Assembly: GCA_021401465.1 (NCBI GenBank)
Contig: JADDMT010000074.1
Location: forward strand, 91,341-155,340
Direction of reading: 5' to 3'
DNA: 64,000 bases
Origin: Teratosphaeria epicoccoides
Taxonomy: Eukaryota > Ascomycota > Dothideomycetes > Mycosphaerellales > Teratosphaeriaceae
Both the position numbers and the translations under genes were made by a program. Positions 30,301-38,785 of this stretch are shown piece after piece (the stretch's first letter is position 1; the number at the start of each line of letters is the position of its first letter). The notes under the pieces are model-generated. The model did no database searches and was not told the DNA's origin. It saw only the letters and a program-made list of their open reading frames with translations.

Positions 30301-32091
30301 AGCCCTTCAGCGGCACCTCCTGGCAGGGAAGAAGACCATGAAAACCAGATGGTGGACTTGAGTTCTACAGCTCCGGTGCCGTCCGAAACATTTGTCGCCG
30401 ATTCTAGCAGGCCAAGTCATGCAGCATTGACCGTAGCTGACCATCCCGCCGCCCCCTCGCCTTCTCAGGCGCCGGCGAACAGTATTCTTGAGACCAGTGC
30501 TGGCTCGCAAGCTGCAGGCATGATGACCGGCAGTACGGACGAGACCATAATAGAGTCATCCAAAGGAAGACCATTGCAGCGCACAGCCAGTCCTGAGGAA
30601 GTATGGCATTTGCCTGGTGGCATGGTCGCTACGTTCTCGAACACAGCACTTTTTCCACCGAACCCGTTCGATTCGCAGCTGCAGCACGAAGGTCCGAACG
30701 TTACACCGTGGGGTGAGACATTCGAGGGCGGTATGGATGTCGAGGCCGGCCCAAACATATCAGCCCTAGCTTCTACTCCACAATTGACCCAGCCCGCCGG
30801 CTCCACGACATACATGGATTCGAGCTTACGGACTAGTCGAGCCGGCAGTGAAGTCAACGAGGTCGTCAGCAACATTTCGACCGAACTGTCGATGGAGGCG
30901 CAGCTTGAGCCTGAAATACAGGCGCATAAGCAGATCTCGGATAAGTGGATAGCTTCGGGACAACGCGGCGCGGCTATACTAGGCCTCACGAAAGAGGATA
31001 CAGATGATGGAATCAGCAACCAGCCATTTGGGCTGGATGCCGATGCTCAGTCGCGCGAAGAGGCAGAGATCACTTATTCAGGATTGCCACTGACTGAGCA
31101 GCAAGTCGATCAACGAGAGGAGCAGAAGTCACTTGACGACAGGAGCCGCCAAGTAACGGCGCCTGCCGCACTACACGAGGCAGGGGTTGGACACGATGGC
31201 AACGTAAGGGCCGAGTTCATCGAAGAGGAGTCCGCGTCTGCTGCAGAGCAGAGGAAGATGCCATCGCGCAAGTCTCTGAGAGCTCGTCTGAGCAACGTAC
31301 CTGATGTGATATCCTCCTGGTTTTCACTGAAAGGCATGCCGCAGCAGAGCGCAGTGAACAATGCAAAATCCAGTGGCCACCCGGAAGGTCACCGTCAAGC
31401 CGAAGTCGCTGCATCCATAACACCGCCTCGTCCCATGAGAGGTCACAGCACCGGCTTTACCACCTCCAATGGCTATTTCACTCCTCTCGCGAATCTCGAA
31501 CGGCATTTGAATCCGTCCAGCCAGGCAGATGAGGTGGACATTATCGCGGTTGTCACGGATTTCACCGCGGCACCGCAGCGCGCCAAAGGTGGCCCCCGGG
31601 ATTATTACACGGTGCTCAAGGTTTCTGATTCTTCGCTGGATGTGAAAGGCACAGTCAGAGTTGAGGTGTTTCGGCCATGGAAAGCGGTGCTGCCTGTTGC
31701 GGAAGTGGGGGATGTCATATTGCTGAGGTGCTTTGTCGTCAAGTCGAAGAAGCGGCAACCCTACCTCCTGTCTACTGAAGGCAGCGCCTGGTGTGTCTGG
31801 AGGTACGCGGAGATCGTGCGCATCGAATCGCAAGCAAGCGGGTCGGATAAGGTTGATAACCGATCTCATGTCCGGGAAGAAATTCATGGACCTCCAGTCG
31901 AATATGGGGATGACGAAAGGGTGGTGGCCAGGGGCCTGAGATGGTGGTTCGAGGAGACGTATCCTGACGCTGCCAGAAGTCAGGCGGCGAATAGTATCAC
32001 CACTACTAATGAGGACACGGTCGTTCATAATGAAGATGACGATGAGATGGCATATCGACCACTGTCCCCGGCTTTGGCTGCGAAGCTGTAA
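27367..32091 (+). CDS. Large disordered protein with telomere-type OB fold
   Basis: Single exon; the frame is open from 27,325 and the first ATG is at 27,367 (1,574 aa), with a second ATG at 27,436. Residues about 25-110 look globular (IRAIVTLSWPYSS, VRVRFTGASAEAV, GIGDEVVLKLEGAHW), possibly an OB fold. Then follow some 1,200 residues rich in Ser, Pro, Gln and Asp with no domain seen. Residues about 1,384-1,481 form the Telo_bind OB fold of the POT1/Cdc13 type (VDIIAVVTDFTAAPQ, RDYYTVLKVSDSS, VEVFRPWKAVLP, VGDVILLRCFVVKSK). This domain binds single-stranded telomeric DNA, so telomere end protection or replication is inferred. It is much longer than canonical Pot1 (about 550-650 aa), so it is probably not Pot1 itself. 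Confidence 0.75.
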   Translation: MSLRSGGSRNGNGSGSESGAERVMAVIPIQSLSPDTTAPSQASIRAIVTLSWPYSSSTRQCALLLADPDFRLRNARGQVRVRFTGASAEAVAKSHVGIGDEVVLKLEGAHWETAREVDRTPGKSVDGELVYGRRLELRILDGRGEKRISLDAPASPPPAARSAETPASRAVRSLRSSLNDGAYSNGVPIYSSPAFAKRLRLSAESSSFFSDTAYDPFFDDDVDASSGKIKQRRSLGEVRQWRFADRTPSPEKVLGLDGQMDVDRHDTEVTAAVTPETAGLSAINARMMAPPRQTWAHMLEEPPSADIGQSTGRLCDLPSSSPAEATETARSLQKSFSAEQIESSTRIPSLEPTAPTPVMASVETFEGDVPSNTAMSASTQGVSSPITRFSQAHRSYESDTGEDEELYTRTPPRAGSASPLQCRAAQHSASEEHARTPSPQHKPSVVTATHPSPAPRLVQALGSKTKQPAPQKRSSPAPKGSNLPTLTPSKPSVRNVSLGGPSAATTPSHYLGATPQSEKDRVMSATFKSLFGFRTSPEAQPPPSQPVEVATPTPKAGWFDMGRTGLDERAPDIEPKTVDVIGQRVPPAQRDGSLAVEKQFGLTTEPNNMPVVSQPLSSGGTTEADTEADEDFELPESSRFTESQQKQSISRADMGQSVVCDSETTNEDNPSPSTTGQSSVPQSQLPQAIDLDSSESPNGNMTLFDRSVDDSSFALQNVDDDKANQQLDASTGSASTVTGQAHARPSKEARQEDEKPDKRSSHDLMSKEDARLAAEPAQTHRRDVEDETALARHTPERALFTDHIDATMSSHAARAASGLFASPGGSILKPAARDDFQLARFPPERVVEDSQSEQTGTLSTQQTPENVDNGIEAIPVPARQTPASSAQKSHGSGKELAGGQAREIHNADSQKPPDSCVQSTVIELGSSSPAQESQPPDPRPPVLQQPSSPPLGQPQSDDAVDAAQSPLDDLMQPKGIASSPSAAPPGREEDHENQMVDLSSTAPVPSETFVADSSRPSHAALTVADHPAAPSPSQAPANSILETSAGSQAAGMMTGSTDETIIESSKGRPLQRTASPEEVWHLPGGMVATFSNTALFPPNPFDSQLQHEGPNVTPWGETFEGGMDVEAGPNISALASTPQLTQPAGSTTYMDSSLRTSRAGSEVNEVVSNISTELSMEAQLEPEIQAHKQISDKWIASGQRGAAILGLTKEDTDDGISNQPFGLDADAQSREEAEITYSGLPLTEQQVDQREEQKSLDDRSRQVTAPAALHEAGVGHDGNVRAEFIEEESASAAEQRKMPSRKSLRARLSNVPDVISSWFSLKGMPQQSAVNNAKSSGHPEGHRQAEVAASITPPRPMRGHSTGFTTSNGYFTPLANLERHLNPSSQADEVDIIAVVTDFTAAPQRAKGGPRDYYTVLKVSDSSLDVKGTVRVEVFRPWKAVLPVAEVGDVILLRCFVVKSKKRQPYLLSTEGSAWCVWRYAEIVRIESQASGSDKVDNRSHVREEIHGPPVEYGDDERVVARGLRWWFEETYPDAARSQAANSITTTNEDTVVHNEDDDEMAYRPLSPALAAKL

Positions 32092-32470
32092 TCCAGCCGT
32101 GGCGTCCGGCGGGTACATGTAGTATAGTATTGTAACATACTGTATAACACTGTACCATCACCTGAATACGACGCCCTATATTCTGCTAGCAAGGCAAACA
32201 GTACAGGAGTACGCCTGAGCACCTGCCGTCGGACCGGACAGCGTGTTCGTGTTCGCGCAGCCTTCCTCCTTCCGCGGCACTCTCCCATCATGATCATAAT
32301 ACACCTTGATGTCAAGCCAATTCGAGCATGGACGTATATGGGGATAATTGTCTGTACATGTCTACATGCACCTGTACCATAACACCCGCGCAGCATTGGG
32401 AGAGAACAAGCATCTTGGAGATTCTTAGCTCCGGCGCACCCCGAATCATACGTCGCCATGCTAAGAATGC
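32092..32470. other. Convergent intergenic region
   Basis: 379 bp between the ends of two convergent genes. No feature beyond presumed 3' ends. Confidence 0.6.
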
Positions 32471-34495
32471 TTATGCAACAACCTTCTCGGCCTTGTCCGC
32501 AGTCTCAATGAGCGCTGGTGGCTTCGAAACCTTACGGAATAAGACGTGACGCTTGATGAAGTACGGCAGCGCCACTCTGAGCTCGTAGCTAATGAAACGT
32601 TTCGTCGGCACCGAGAAGACTTGGTCGATTTCTTCCAGCGTCAGCTGCTTCGTCTCGCGCACGAAGCAGATGATCATGAACCAGGCAATCAAGTTCAGGC
32701 CGGCGTAAAACCCGAATGCACCCGTGGGCGTCATGACGGACTGCATGCGTGGGAAGGTCAGCGACAGGATGCCAGCAAAGGTGTTGTTGATACAGACAGC
32801 CCAGGCCATCCCCTGCTCGCGCTGGATGGTGGGGAAAACCTCGGCAGAGTATTGGAAGGCGACTGGACCTTCACCCAAGGAGTAGCAGATGGTGAAAAGG
32901 TAGACGAACAGCACCACTGGTCCGATCTTGGCTGCTTTGCTGACATGGTCGCTATTTTGGTCCAAGAGGGACAGACCAGCTGCCAGAAGGAAGACGCACA
33001 TCAGCGGGAATGTGATCAGACACAGTCTTCTGCGGCCGACAGTGTCGATGAGGAACAGCGTAGGGATGGTCGAGACGACTTGGATGGCGCCGTAGCCGAG
33101 AGAGGCATACAATGCCTGAGTAGCGGAGTACCCGGCGTTCTCGAAGATGGTGGAGCTGTAGAATGAAATGACTGCAGGGGATCAGCATCTGCACAGCTGA
33201 GGATGAATTAGACTGTTGACTTACTGTTGATACCACACATCTGCTGCGCAATCATGACGGTCGAAGCACCGTAGTTGGCCCGCCGGATCCTAGGGATGGC
33301 AAAGCAGTCCGACAGACGCTGGAAGTATCCAGCGCCTTTCGCCTCCTTCAGCTCCTCCTTGTAGATGACGTAGGAGTAGAAGTAGTCCCTAGCAGCGATA
33401 ATTGGGTGTGCGCGTAGCTTGTTCATGGAATGAAAGCCCTTTGCGACATGACCGTGCTTCATGAGCCATCTTGGTGACTCGGGGCAGAACCAGATACCGC
33501 AAAGCAGGATGAAGGATGGGATGAAGGCGGAGCCCAGCTGCAAGCGCCAGGCAATCCTGCCTGTGTCCTTGACGATCACGTTGGCGGCGAAACCGAGAAA
33601 GATGCCGGCCACGACCCAGAGCTGCCAAAACATGACGAGGGCGCCGCGAATGCGAGCTGGTGCCATTTCGGCGGAGTAGATTGGTACCGTGGCATTCTTT
33701 GCGCCGATACCGATGCCGAGGACGAATCGCGCAGCAAACAGGCCTTGCCAGGATTTCGTGAAGCCGGAGCCGATGGGCGTGGCAGTGAGACAGGCAGCGG
33801 TGAGGAAGATCTCGCCACGACGTCCGAGGTAGTGGTTCAGTGGGTCGACAATGAAAGCACCAATAAGCCCGGCGGTCAAGAAGATGATCGCGTTGACCAA
33901 GCCGATGATCCACTCATCATACCCGGTTTCGCCACCGAGGCCGAATTCCTGCGGCCAGGACAAGTTCGCTCCGTTTGAGCCAGTCTGATCTAGGCGGGAC
34001 ATCAGCATGTGCTTCGATTCGCATCCGCGAGCCTGATCGACTTACCCCAACCTTGTGTCGCGGCTCCAACAGCGCACAAGGCGATGGAGTACCACAGCAT
34101 TTTTGGGCCGTGCCATTTGTGTGCCTTCTCGTAAGCCAACGCCTGGCGTTCGTCGTCGTCGAGCTCGGGAATAGCGTCAAAGTGCTCGGAATCCCGGGCC
34201 ACAAGTGCCGCTTTGCCAAAGAGCGCAGCACGCTCGGGCATGCCATGCTCTTGGGCGAATGACCTGCCTTTCGCGAGGGTCTCCTCGTAGGTGAGGTGCT
34301 GGAGGCGTGATTGTTAGCGGTCTGAAATGGTGACTTGGAATGCAGCGGACTGAGACTCACTTGGAGCGGATTTTCCACCAGGTTCAAGGCCACTGAGTGG
34401 CGACGACCGCCAGCGCTGCCCACCGAGGTCGCACGAACAGCGTCCTTCTCGTCGTGGACGGCGTAGTCCACTTCAACGGCTTTGATGTCGGCCAT
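32471..34495 (-). CDS. MFS sugar transporter
   Basis: Four exons on the complement, 617 aa: 34495-34361, 34298-34046, 33989-33225, 33171-32471, with introns of 62, 56 and 53 nt. Each junction keeps the frame and rebuilds the family sequence (ATQGW|DQTGSNGANLSWP, MCGIN|IISFYSSTIF). A long cytosolic N-terminal tail (about 110 residues) precedes twelve membrane helices. Sugar-porter signatures are present: NHYLGRRGEIF after TM2, PESPRWLMKHG after TM6, QQMCGIN in TM7, DTVGRRRL after TM8, and EGPVAFQYSAEVFP with FVRETKQLTLEE at the end. The long tail and the WPQEF loop resemble fungal inositol or hexose-type proton symporters; the substrate is not assigned. Confidence 0.9.
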
Positions 34496-36192
34496 GCTGC
34501 TCGATCAGGAGTCCGGTTACTCTGGTGTTCCGGAAGGGCGGCAGGACGGTGGAGCGGTGTATATCGAACGAACGCGAACAAAGACGAAGTGGGTGTGGAA
34601 GTTGAGCCAGGGCCAGACTCCGACTTATCAATGCATTCAGCTGGTGGGGCAATCTCTCACATGGCTGCTCTGCACGCGCATGGCACTAGGAGAAAGGCGA
34701 GGCAGGGAACGGGTACTCGAGGACGACAACATGGGGACGAGGTGAGAGGACGGGTGCGGCACAGTGGTGGAATTGTCGCAGATCGACCAGAGGTACAGAG
34801 CTGGGCCGACATTGACTAAGTTTGCCCGATATGATTGGCATGTCGCGGGGTCAGGTGGGTGGGCATCTTTGCCTGCAAGCGGGTGAGATGGAAAATACTC
34901 CAAGATCCACAATTCTTACCTCCACTTCTCCCCATGGCACGGCGCGCATGAAAGTGGATCGATGCGGCTCGGACGGCCTGGGGGGTCGATCCCGTCGTGA
35001 CCAGACACGCCGAACGGCATCTTCATGTCGGGATCTCGACCAGATGCCTGAGATCTGGCTTCCGCCCGACCGCGCATCCCGTGACCTTCGCGTGCGTGCC
35101 TTGATGCAAACGGCAGCCAGCCGTCCCAAACACAAAGAACGCCACAGTCCATCACTATGTACATTGTTGCGGATGGAACCGCGCATACATGTCCACAGGC
35201 AAATCCTTGCCGTACGCGGGACCAAGCTCTCTCAGCTGCTGCTGCGCCAAGTGGTGAAACCCGTCTCGACTCCCTGCGGGACGATCGGTGTTGCATCTCC
35301 ATAAACGGCGGATCGATGTCATGATGCGAGCTTTGCCAGTTCTTGCCGGCTTGCCGAATGCGTCATGGAGGCAGGAAGATCTGGTCGTCTACAGGCACGC
35401 AAGGCCCGGCAGAAGACCACAGCATGCATCTAACAACAACCGGATTGGTCAATTCACGTACGTCTTTGTAGAACATGCGCACTGGCTGGTCCTCACAGAG
35501 TCGCCAAGCCATGATCGGACTGCTATCGTCAGACACTGCTCGGCGGATGTGCTTCATGCGCCAAGCTCGTGTCAATGGCCAGAGGCTTCACAAGCGGTGC
35601 CACGCCTGAGGAAGCCAAGCTGTTACAGGCGCGGCAAACCCTTAGTTTGACTTCTGCGTAGTATGCACGTTTCCTGGTGGCGCCCTTGAGCTGCAAGGCG
35701 ACACGGGGGCTATATTTGCTCAGGGTCCACGCGAGCCTGCGGTACGATTGCAGCAGACTGCGAAGCTCTGCAGCTTGCTCTTGGGTTGCGTATGCCGCCG
35801 ACCTCAGGACTTCCGGTCGACTGGTTACACCAAGGACCTGTTGACCGGTCGATGCCAACACAAGTCATTCCCTGCGCCCGCTGTCTGTGCGCATCGGTGA
35901 CGGATCACTTCTTTGGTCAATATCAAGGACAGCGCCTCGAGGCGCGTTGACAAGAAAAGGCGCAGACTCAACATCGGCCTTGACAATGTCGCAATACTGT
36001 CGTATCTGCCCTAACTTGCACGGTCAAGATGCCTGCGATCGTGTCTAAACGTCAGGCAGAGTGCTTGTACCCGTCCTGTCCCGCTCTTGCCACCTTTCTC
36101 TTGTCATCAAGGTCATCCAGACGCCACCCGTGTTCTCATCCTGCTCCACGCGGCGCGAAATCATCAAAACACCCAATCCCGACACGTCCAAC
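34496..36192. other. Intergenic region (1.7 kb)
   Basis: Promoter of the sugar transporter at the left, 3' flank of the PLDc_N gene at the right. Several short open frames on both strands lack start context, conserved motifs or coherent composition. No repeat was seen. Confidence 0.5.
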
Positions 36193-36568
36193 TCATGCAA
36201 TGGGCTCATACCCGCCAGATCCAGCATTCCACTTCTGACGATCGCTGAAGAGCCAGTAGATGATGACACCCACGACTGGGAACAGGAAGACGAGTAGAGA
36301 CCAGAGGATCTTGTGGCTTGGTGGTCTGTTGCTCTTCAAGACCTCGACTGCAGATATCGTCAACATGAATCCCGCTTGTAATCTACACGTTCAATGTCTG
36401 CATACCCCAGACGATGATATCCAAGATCAGAACGATGAACCCCACGACACCGCCCCCTGTTCCATACTGTTGTGCAGGATTCATGCCCGTGACAGTAGCT
36501 TGCTCGTCGGCAATCGGTGCTGCGAAGGCCAGGGCCCCAAGGCAGAGCTGGAGCAAGAGGGAAAGCAT
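36193..36568 (-). CDS. Small membrane protein, signal peptide + PLDc_N domain
   Basis: Rebuilt by hand: exons 36568-36406 and 36347-36193 on the complement, 58-nt intron (GTATGC...CTGCAG), 105 aa. The signal peptide is MLSLLLQLCLGALAFAA. After a short Gln/Gly-rich stretch comes membrane segment 1 (GGVVGFIVLILDIIVW). Spliced directly onto it is VEVLKSNRPPSHKILWSLLV and FLFPVVGVIIYWLFSDR, the PLDc_N (phospholipase D-nuclease N-terminal) module, which is a two-helix membrane domain also found alone in small proteins. The join restores the module exactly (IIVW|VEVLKSN), which is strong support. The function of stand-alone PLDc_N proteins is unknown. Neither exon alone looks convincing, so such a gene is easily missed. 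Confidence 0.8.
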
Positions 36569-36928
36569 CGTGAAAGAGTTGTTGGTGCGTGCGAATGCTC
36601 TTTGTCTGAGCAGAGAAGAAGGTGTTGCTGGCGGCAATACACATATATACGCGCCAGGCTTATCGTCACGCGAGCAGGCGGGGCTACCTAGGTATAAGAT
36701 ATGGCAACGTGGGAATGACGTACTGGGCGCATGGTACTATTGGTTTACTACATGTATGCATTCACTATTTTGTTACATTGGGTGACATGTATGCATTCGT
36801 TGACAAAAGCCAGCTTTATCATATCTGCATTCTGAGGTCTGCCGATACACCGTCTATCGTTGATCATGCCACCCAGACTTCTTCGAGATGAATAAGTCCG
36901 CCATCCAACGCCTTGCTTCTTATCACCC
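36569..36928. other. Intergenic region
   Basis: 360 bp between two leftward genes, acting as the promoter of the PLDc_N gene. Nothing specific was seen. Confidence 0.5.
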
Positions 36929-38785
36929 TCACGAATCGAATATCGCACCAAAAGCAGCAATCCCTCTCGACTCCATGCAATACACCACCTGTCTTGTGGT
37001 TTTGGGATTCGAAATGATCATCACAGCTTCCGCGCTAATTTCCTTGACCATGGCATAGGTGAGCGCCAAGAGATCCGGGGTCCCAGTCTGCTTGGTGTCG
37101 ATGATGACTGCATCGGGATCAGCGGAAAGGACATTGCGTATCAAGCCGCTCTGGTACGTCTGCTCTGGCGACCTCGCACTCCATAGAACTCTCTTCGGAT
37201 GGTGCGGATACTTGTTGAGAAACGAGCACACGGGCCCGATACCCGAGCCTGTGGCAACGATAACGATCGGTCGGAACAGCTCGGCCAATCTCATGACCCC
37301 CATTGTCGGCGCTCCCTTCTGCCATATACGAGCTGGCGGACTCGATATCATCTCCTTCGTCCAATCACCGGCGTTGCTAATGAGAACACTGTATCCTTTC
37401 TCGGGATCAGCTCCATTCGTTGGGCGTGGATGAGCAATAGTCGCGAAGCCATGGTTTTGCGTCAGCGGGTTGCGTGAGAGGCGTGTAGCAGCGCAGCATT
37501 CGACGTTGCGGTTGTGGAAGCGAAGCTCGGTGGCGTGACCGCTGAGTTGATGCGCCTCGACTGGGAGACGACGAAGCCAGAGATAAGGATGGATGATGCA
37601 GAAGCTTATGATGATCAGGAACCAGAACACTGGTGTGATCACCAGCTCAAATGCCAGTGAGTGGTTGTTGAGAGGAGTCTTGCAGGCTGCAACCGCACAG
37701 ATTATGGTCTGCGCCCAGACACAGAGGATCGCCATGTAGCCGCAGTACCGGTGTCCAAGCTCGAACAAGTCGTGGCGTCTCTGCCGAACCTTTGGATGCG
37801 CAAGGCCGATGATCGTAGCGAACAGTAGGAGTGTTACGACTGTCAACGTGACCACTGCGACATACTCGTCTCTTGATCCGTCAAACCGACCTATGAGCAA
37901 GAACGTGTAGAGGATGTACCAGAGCAAGGCGCTGTGCCCTGCTCCAGCGTGGATGCCTCCATACGTGTACGCAATCTTTGCCGCACACCTCCTGATCGCA
38001 AGTGGAGATGTACTCGGAAAGGAGAGCGCGAGTCGGAAGAGCAGATTGATGCAATGCTCGTGCCTCATCAACACAGCAGCAACAAGATTGGCACCTGTTG
38101 CTGTCGCAGCGTCTGCATAGGTAAATGCATTCGAGTGGAAGTAGCTCCGTCTGACCATGACTCCAAACACCGCAACATTAACGACGAGTACGACCGTCAT
38201 GAAGCGGCGGTAGAAGCTCATAGTGACGTGGCGGAAAATGGACCAATTCAGAATGGACCGTGACTCTGATGAACGGGCATCAGGTAGGGGATAAGTGGCC
38301 TGTGTGGCGTCAAGTTGAGCCTTGGTCGCGATCCGATCTGCGTATGTCTCTGCTGAGCTGACAATGACTTGCAATTTTCCGCTGGAATCCACAAACGTCT
38401 CCCTCTCGAATTTGACGCTGTCAATGCTAGATGCACTTGACGAGGAGCAGTCACGATTACGACCCGCGTCCTGCTGCGATGCTGCTGGCACGCTCAGTGT
38501 GAGATCCTGCACGGCAAGTGGACCGGGGCGATCATGGCCATCTTCTGGATTTCCACAAGCAGTCGACAACGCAGGATGAACGGCATCCGGACGTCGTATA
38601 GACCCTTCGAAGCATGTACGCCAGTCCTTGGACGAGTCAATCGAAGCAGCACTTTCATTGCCACTCTTTGCGCCCTGCGCTTGTCTGAGCTGATCGTCAT
38701 TCGCAAGGTGCTTGCCTCGGCTCCGAGCAGGTTGCGTGCCATACTGCTCAAAGTCGGCCGTTGGTTCCCCCGTCTCTGCAGACAT
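36929..38785 (-). CDS. TmpA-like ferric-reductase-type membrane flavoprotein
   Basis: Single exon, 618 aa. A disordered Ser-rich N-terminus (about 170 residues) is followed by about six membrane helices (FMTVVLVVNVAVFGVMV, SALLWYILYTFLLI, VAVVTLTVVTLLLFATIIGL, MAILCVWAQTIICAVAA, VFWFLIIISFCII). Histidines are placed as in the ferric-reductase fold (GGIHAGAGH and ELGHRYCGY). The C-terminal half is a reductase-like module with VIVATGSGIGPVCSFL (NADPH-binding P-loop-like) and VLWSARSPEQTY. The overall layout matches the TmpA family, a transmembrane flavoprotein that affects conidiation in Aspergillus nidulans, more than true iron reductases. The electron acceptor is unknown. The nearest neighbour upstream is an AMP-dependent ligase, transcribed divergently 2.5 kb away. 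Confidence 0.7.
   Translation of the reverse strand: MSAETGEPTADFEQYGTQPARSRGKHLANDDQLRQAQGAKSGNESAASIDSSKDWRTCFEGSIRRPDAVHPALSTACGNPEDGHDRPGPLAVQDLTLSVPAASQQDAGRNRDCSSSSASSIDSVKFERETFVDSSGKLQVIVSSAETYADRIATKAQLDATQATYPLPDARSSESRSILNWSIFRHVTMSFYRRFMTVVLVVNVAVFGVMVRRSYFHSNAFTYADAATATGANLVAAVLMRHEHCINLLFRLALSFPSTSPLAIRRCAAKIAYTYGGIHAGAGHSALLWYILYTFLLIGRFDGSRDEYVAVVTLTVVTLLLFATIIGLAHPKVRQRRHDLFELGHRYCGYMAILCVWAQTIICAVAACKTPLNNHSLAFELVITPVFWFLIIISFCIIHPYLWLRRLPVEAHQLSGHATELRFHNRNVECCAATRLSRNPLTQNHGFATIAHPRPTNGADPEKGYSVLISNAGDWTKEMISSPPARIWQKGAPTMGVMRLAELFRPIVIVATGSGIGPVCSFLNKYPHHPKRVLWSARSPEQTYQSGLIRNVLSADPDAVIIDTKQTGTPDLLALTYAMVKEISAEAVMIISNPKTTRQVVYCMESRGIAAFGAIFDS

Noticed and set aside
33389..33913. 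174-codon open frame antisense/offset within the sugar transporter
   Set aside because: Arg/His-rich shadow of the real coding frame, without a domain of its own.
34397..35861. Several 70-160-codon ORFs on both strands upstream of the sugar transporter
   Set aside because: They overlap in opposing frames, have no conserved motifs and partly shadow the first exon of the transporter.
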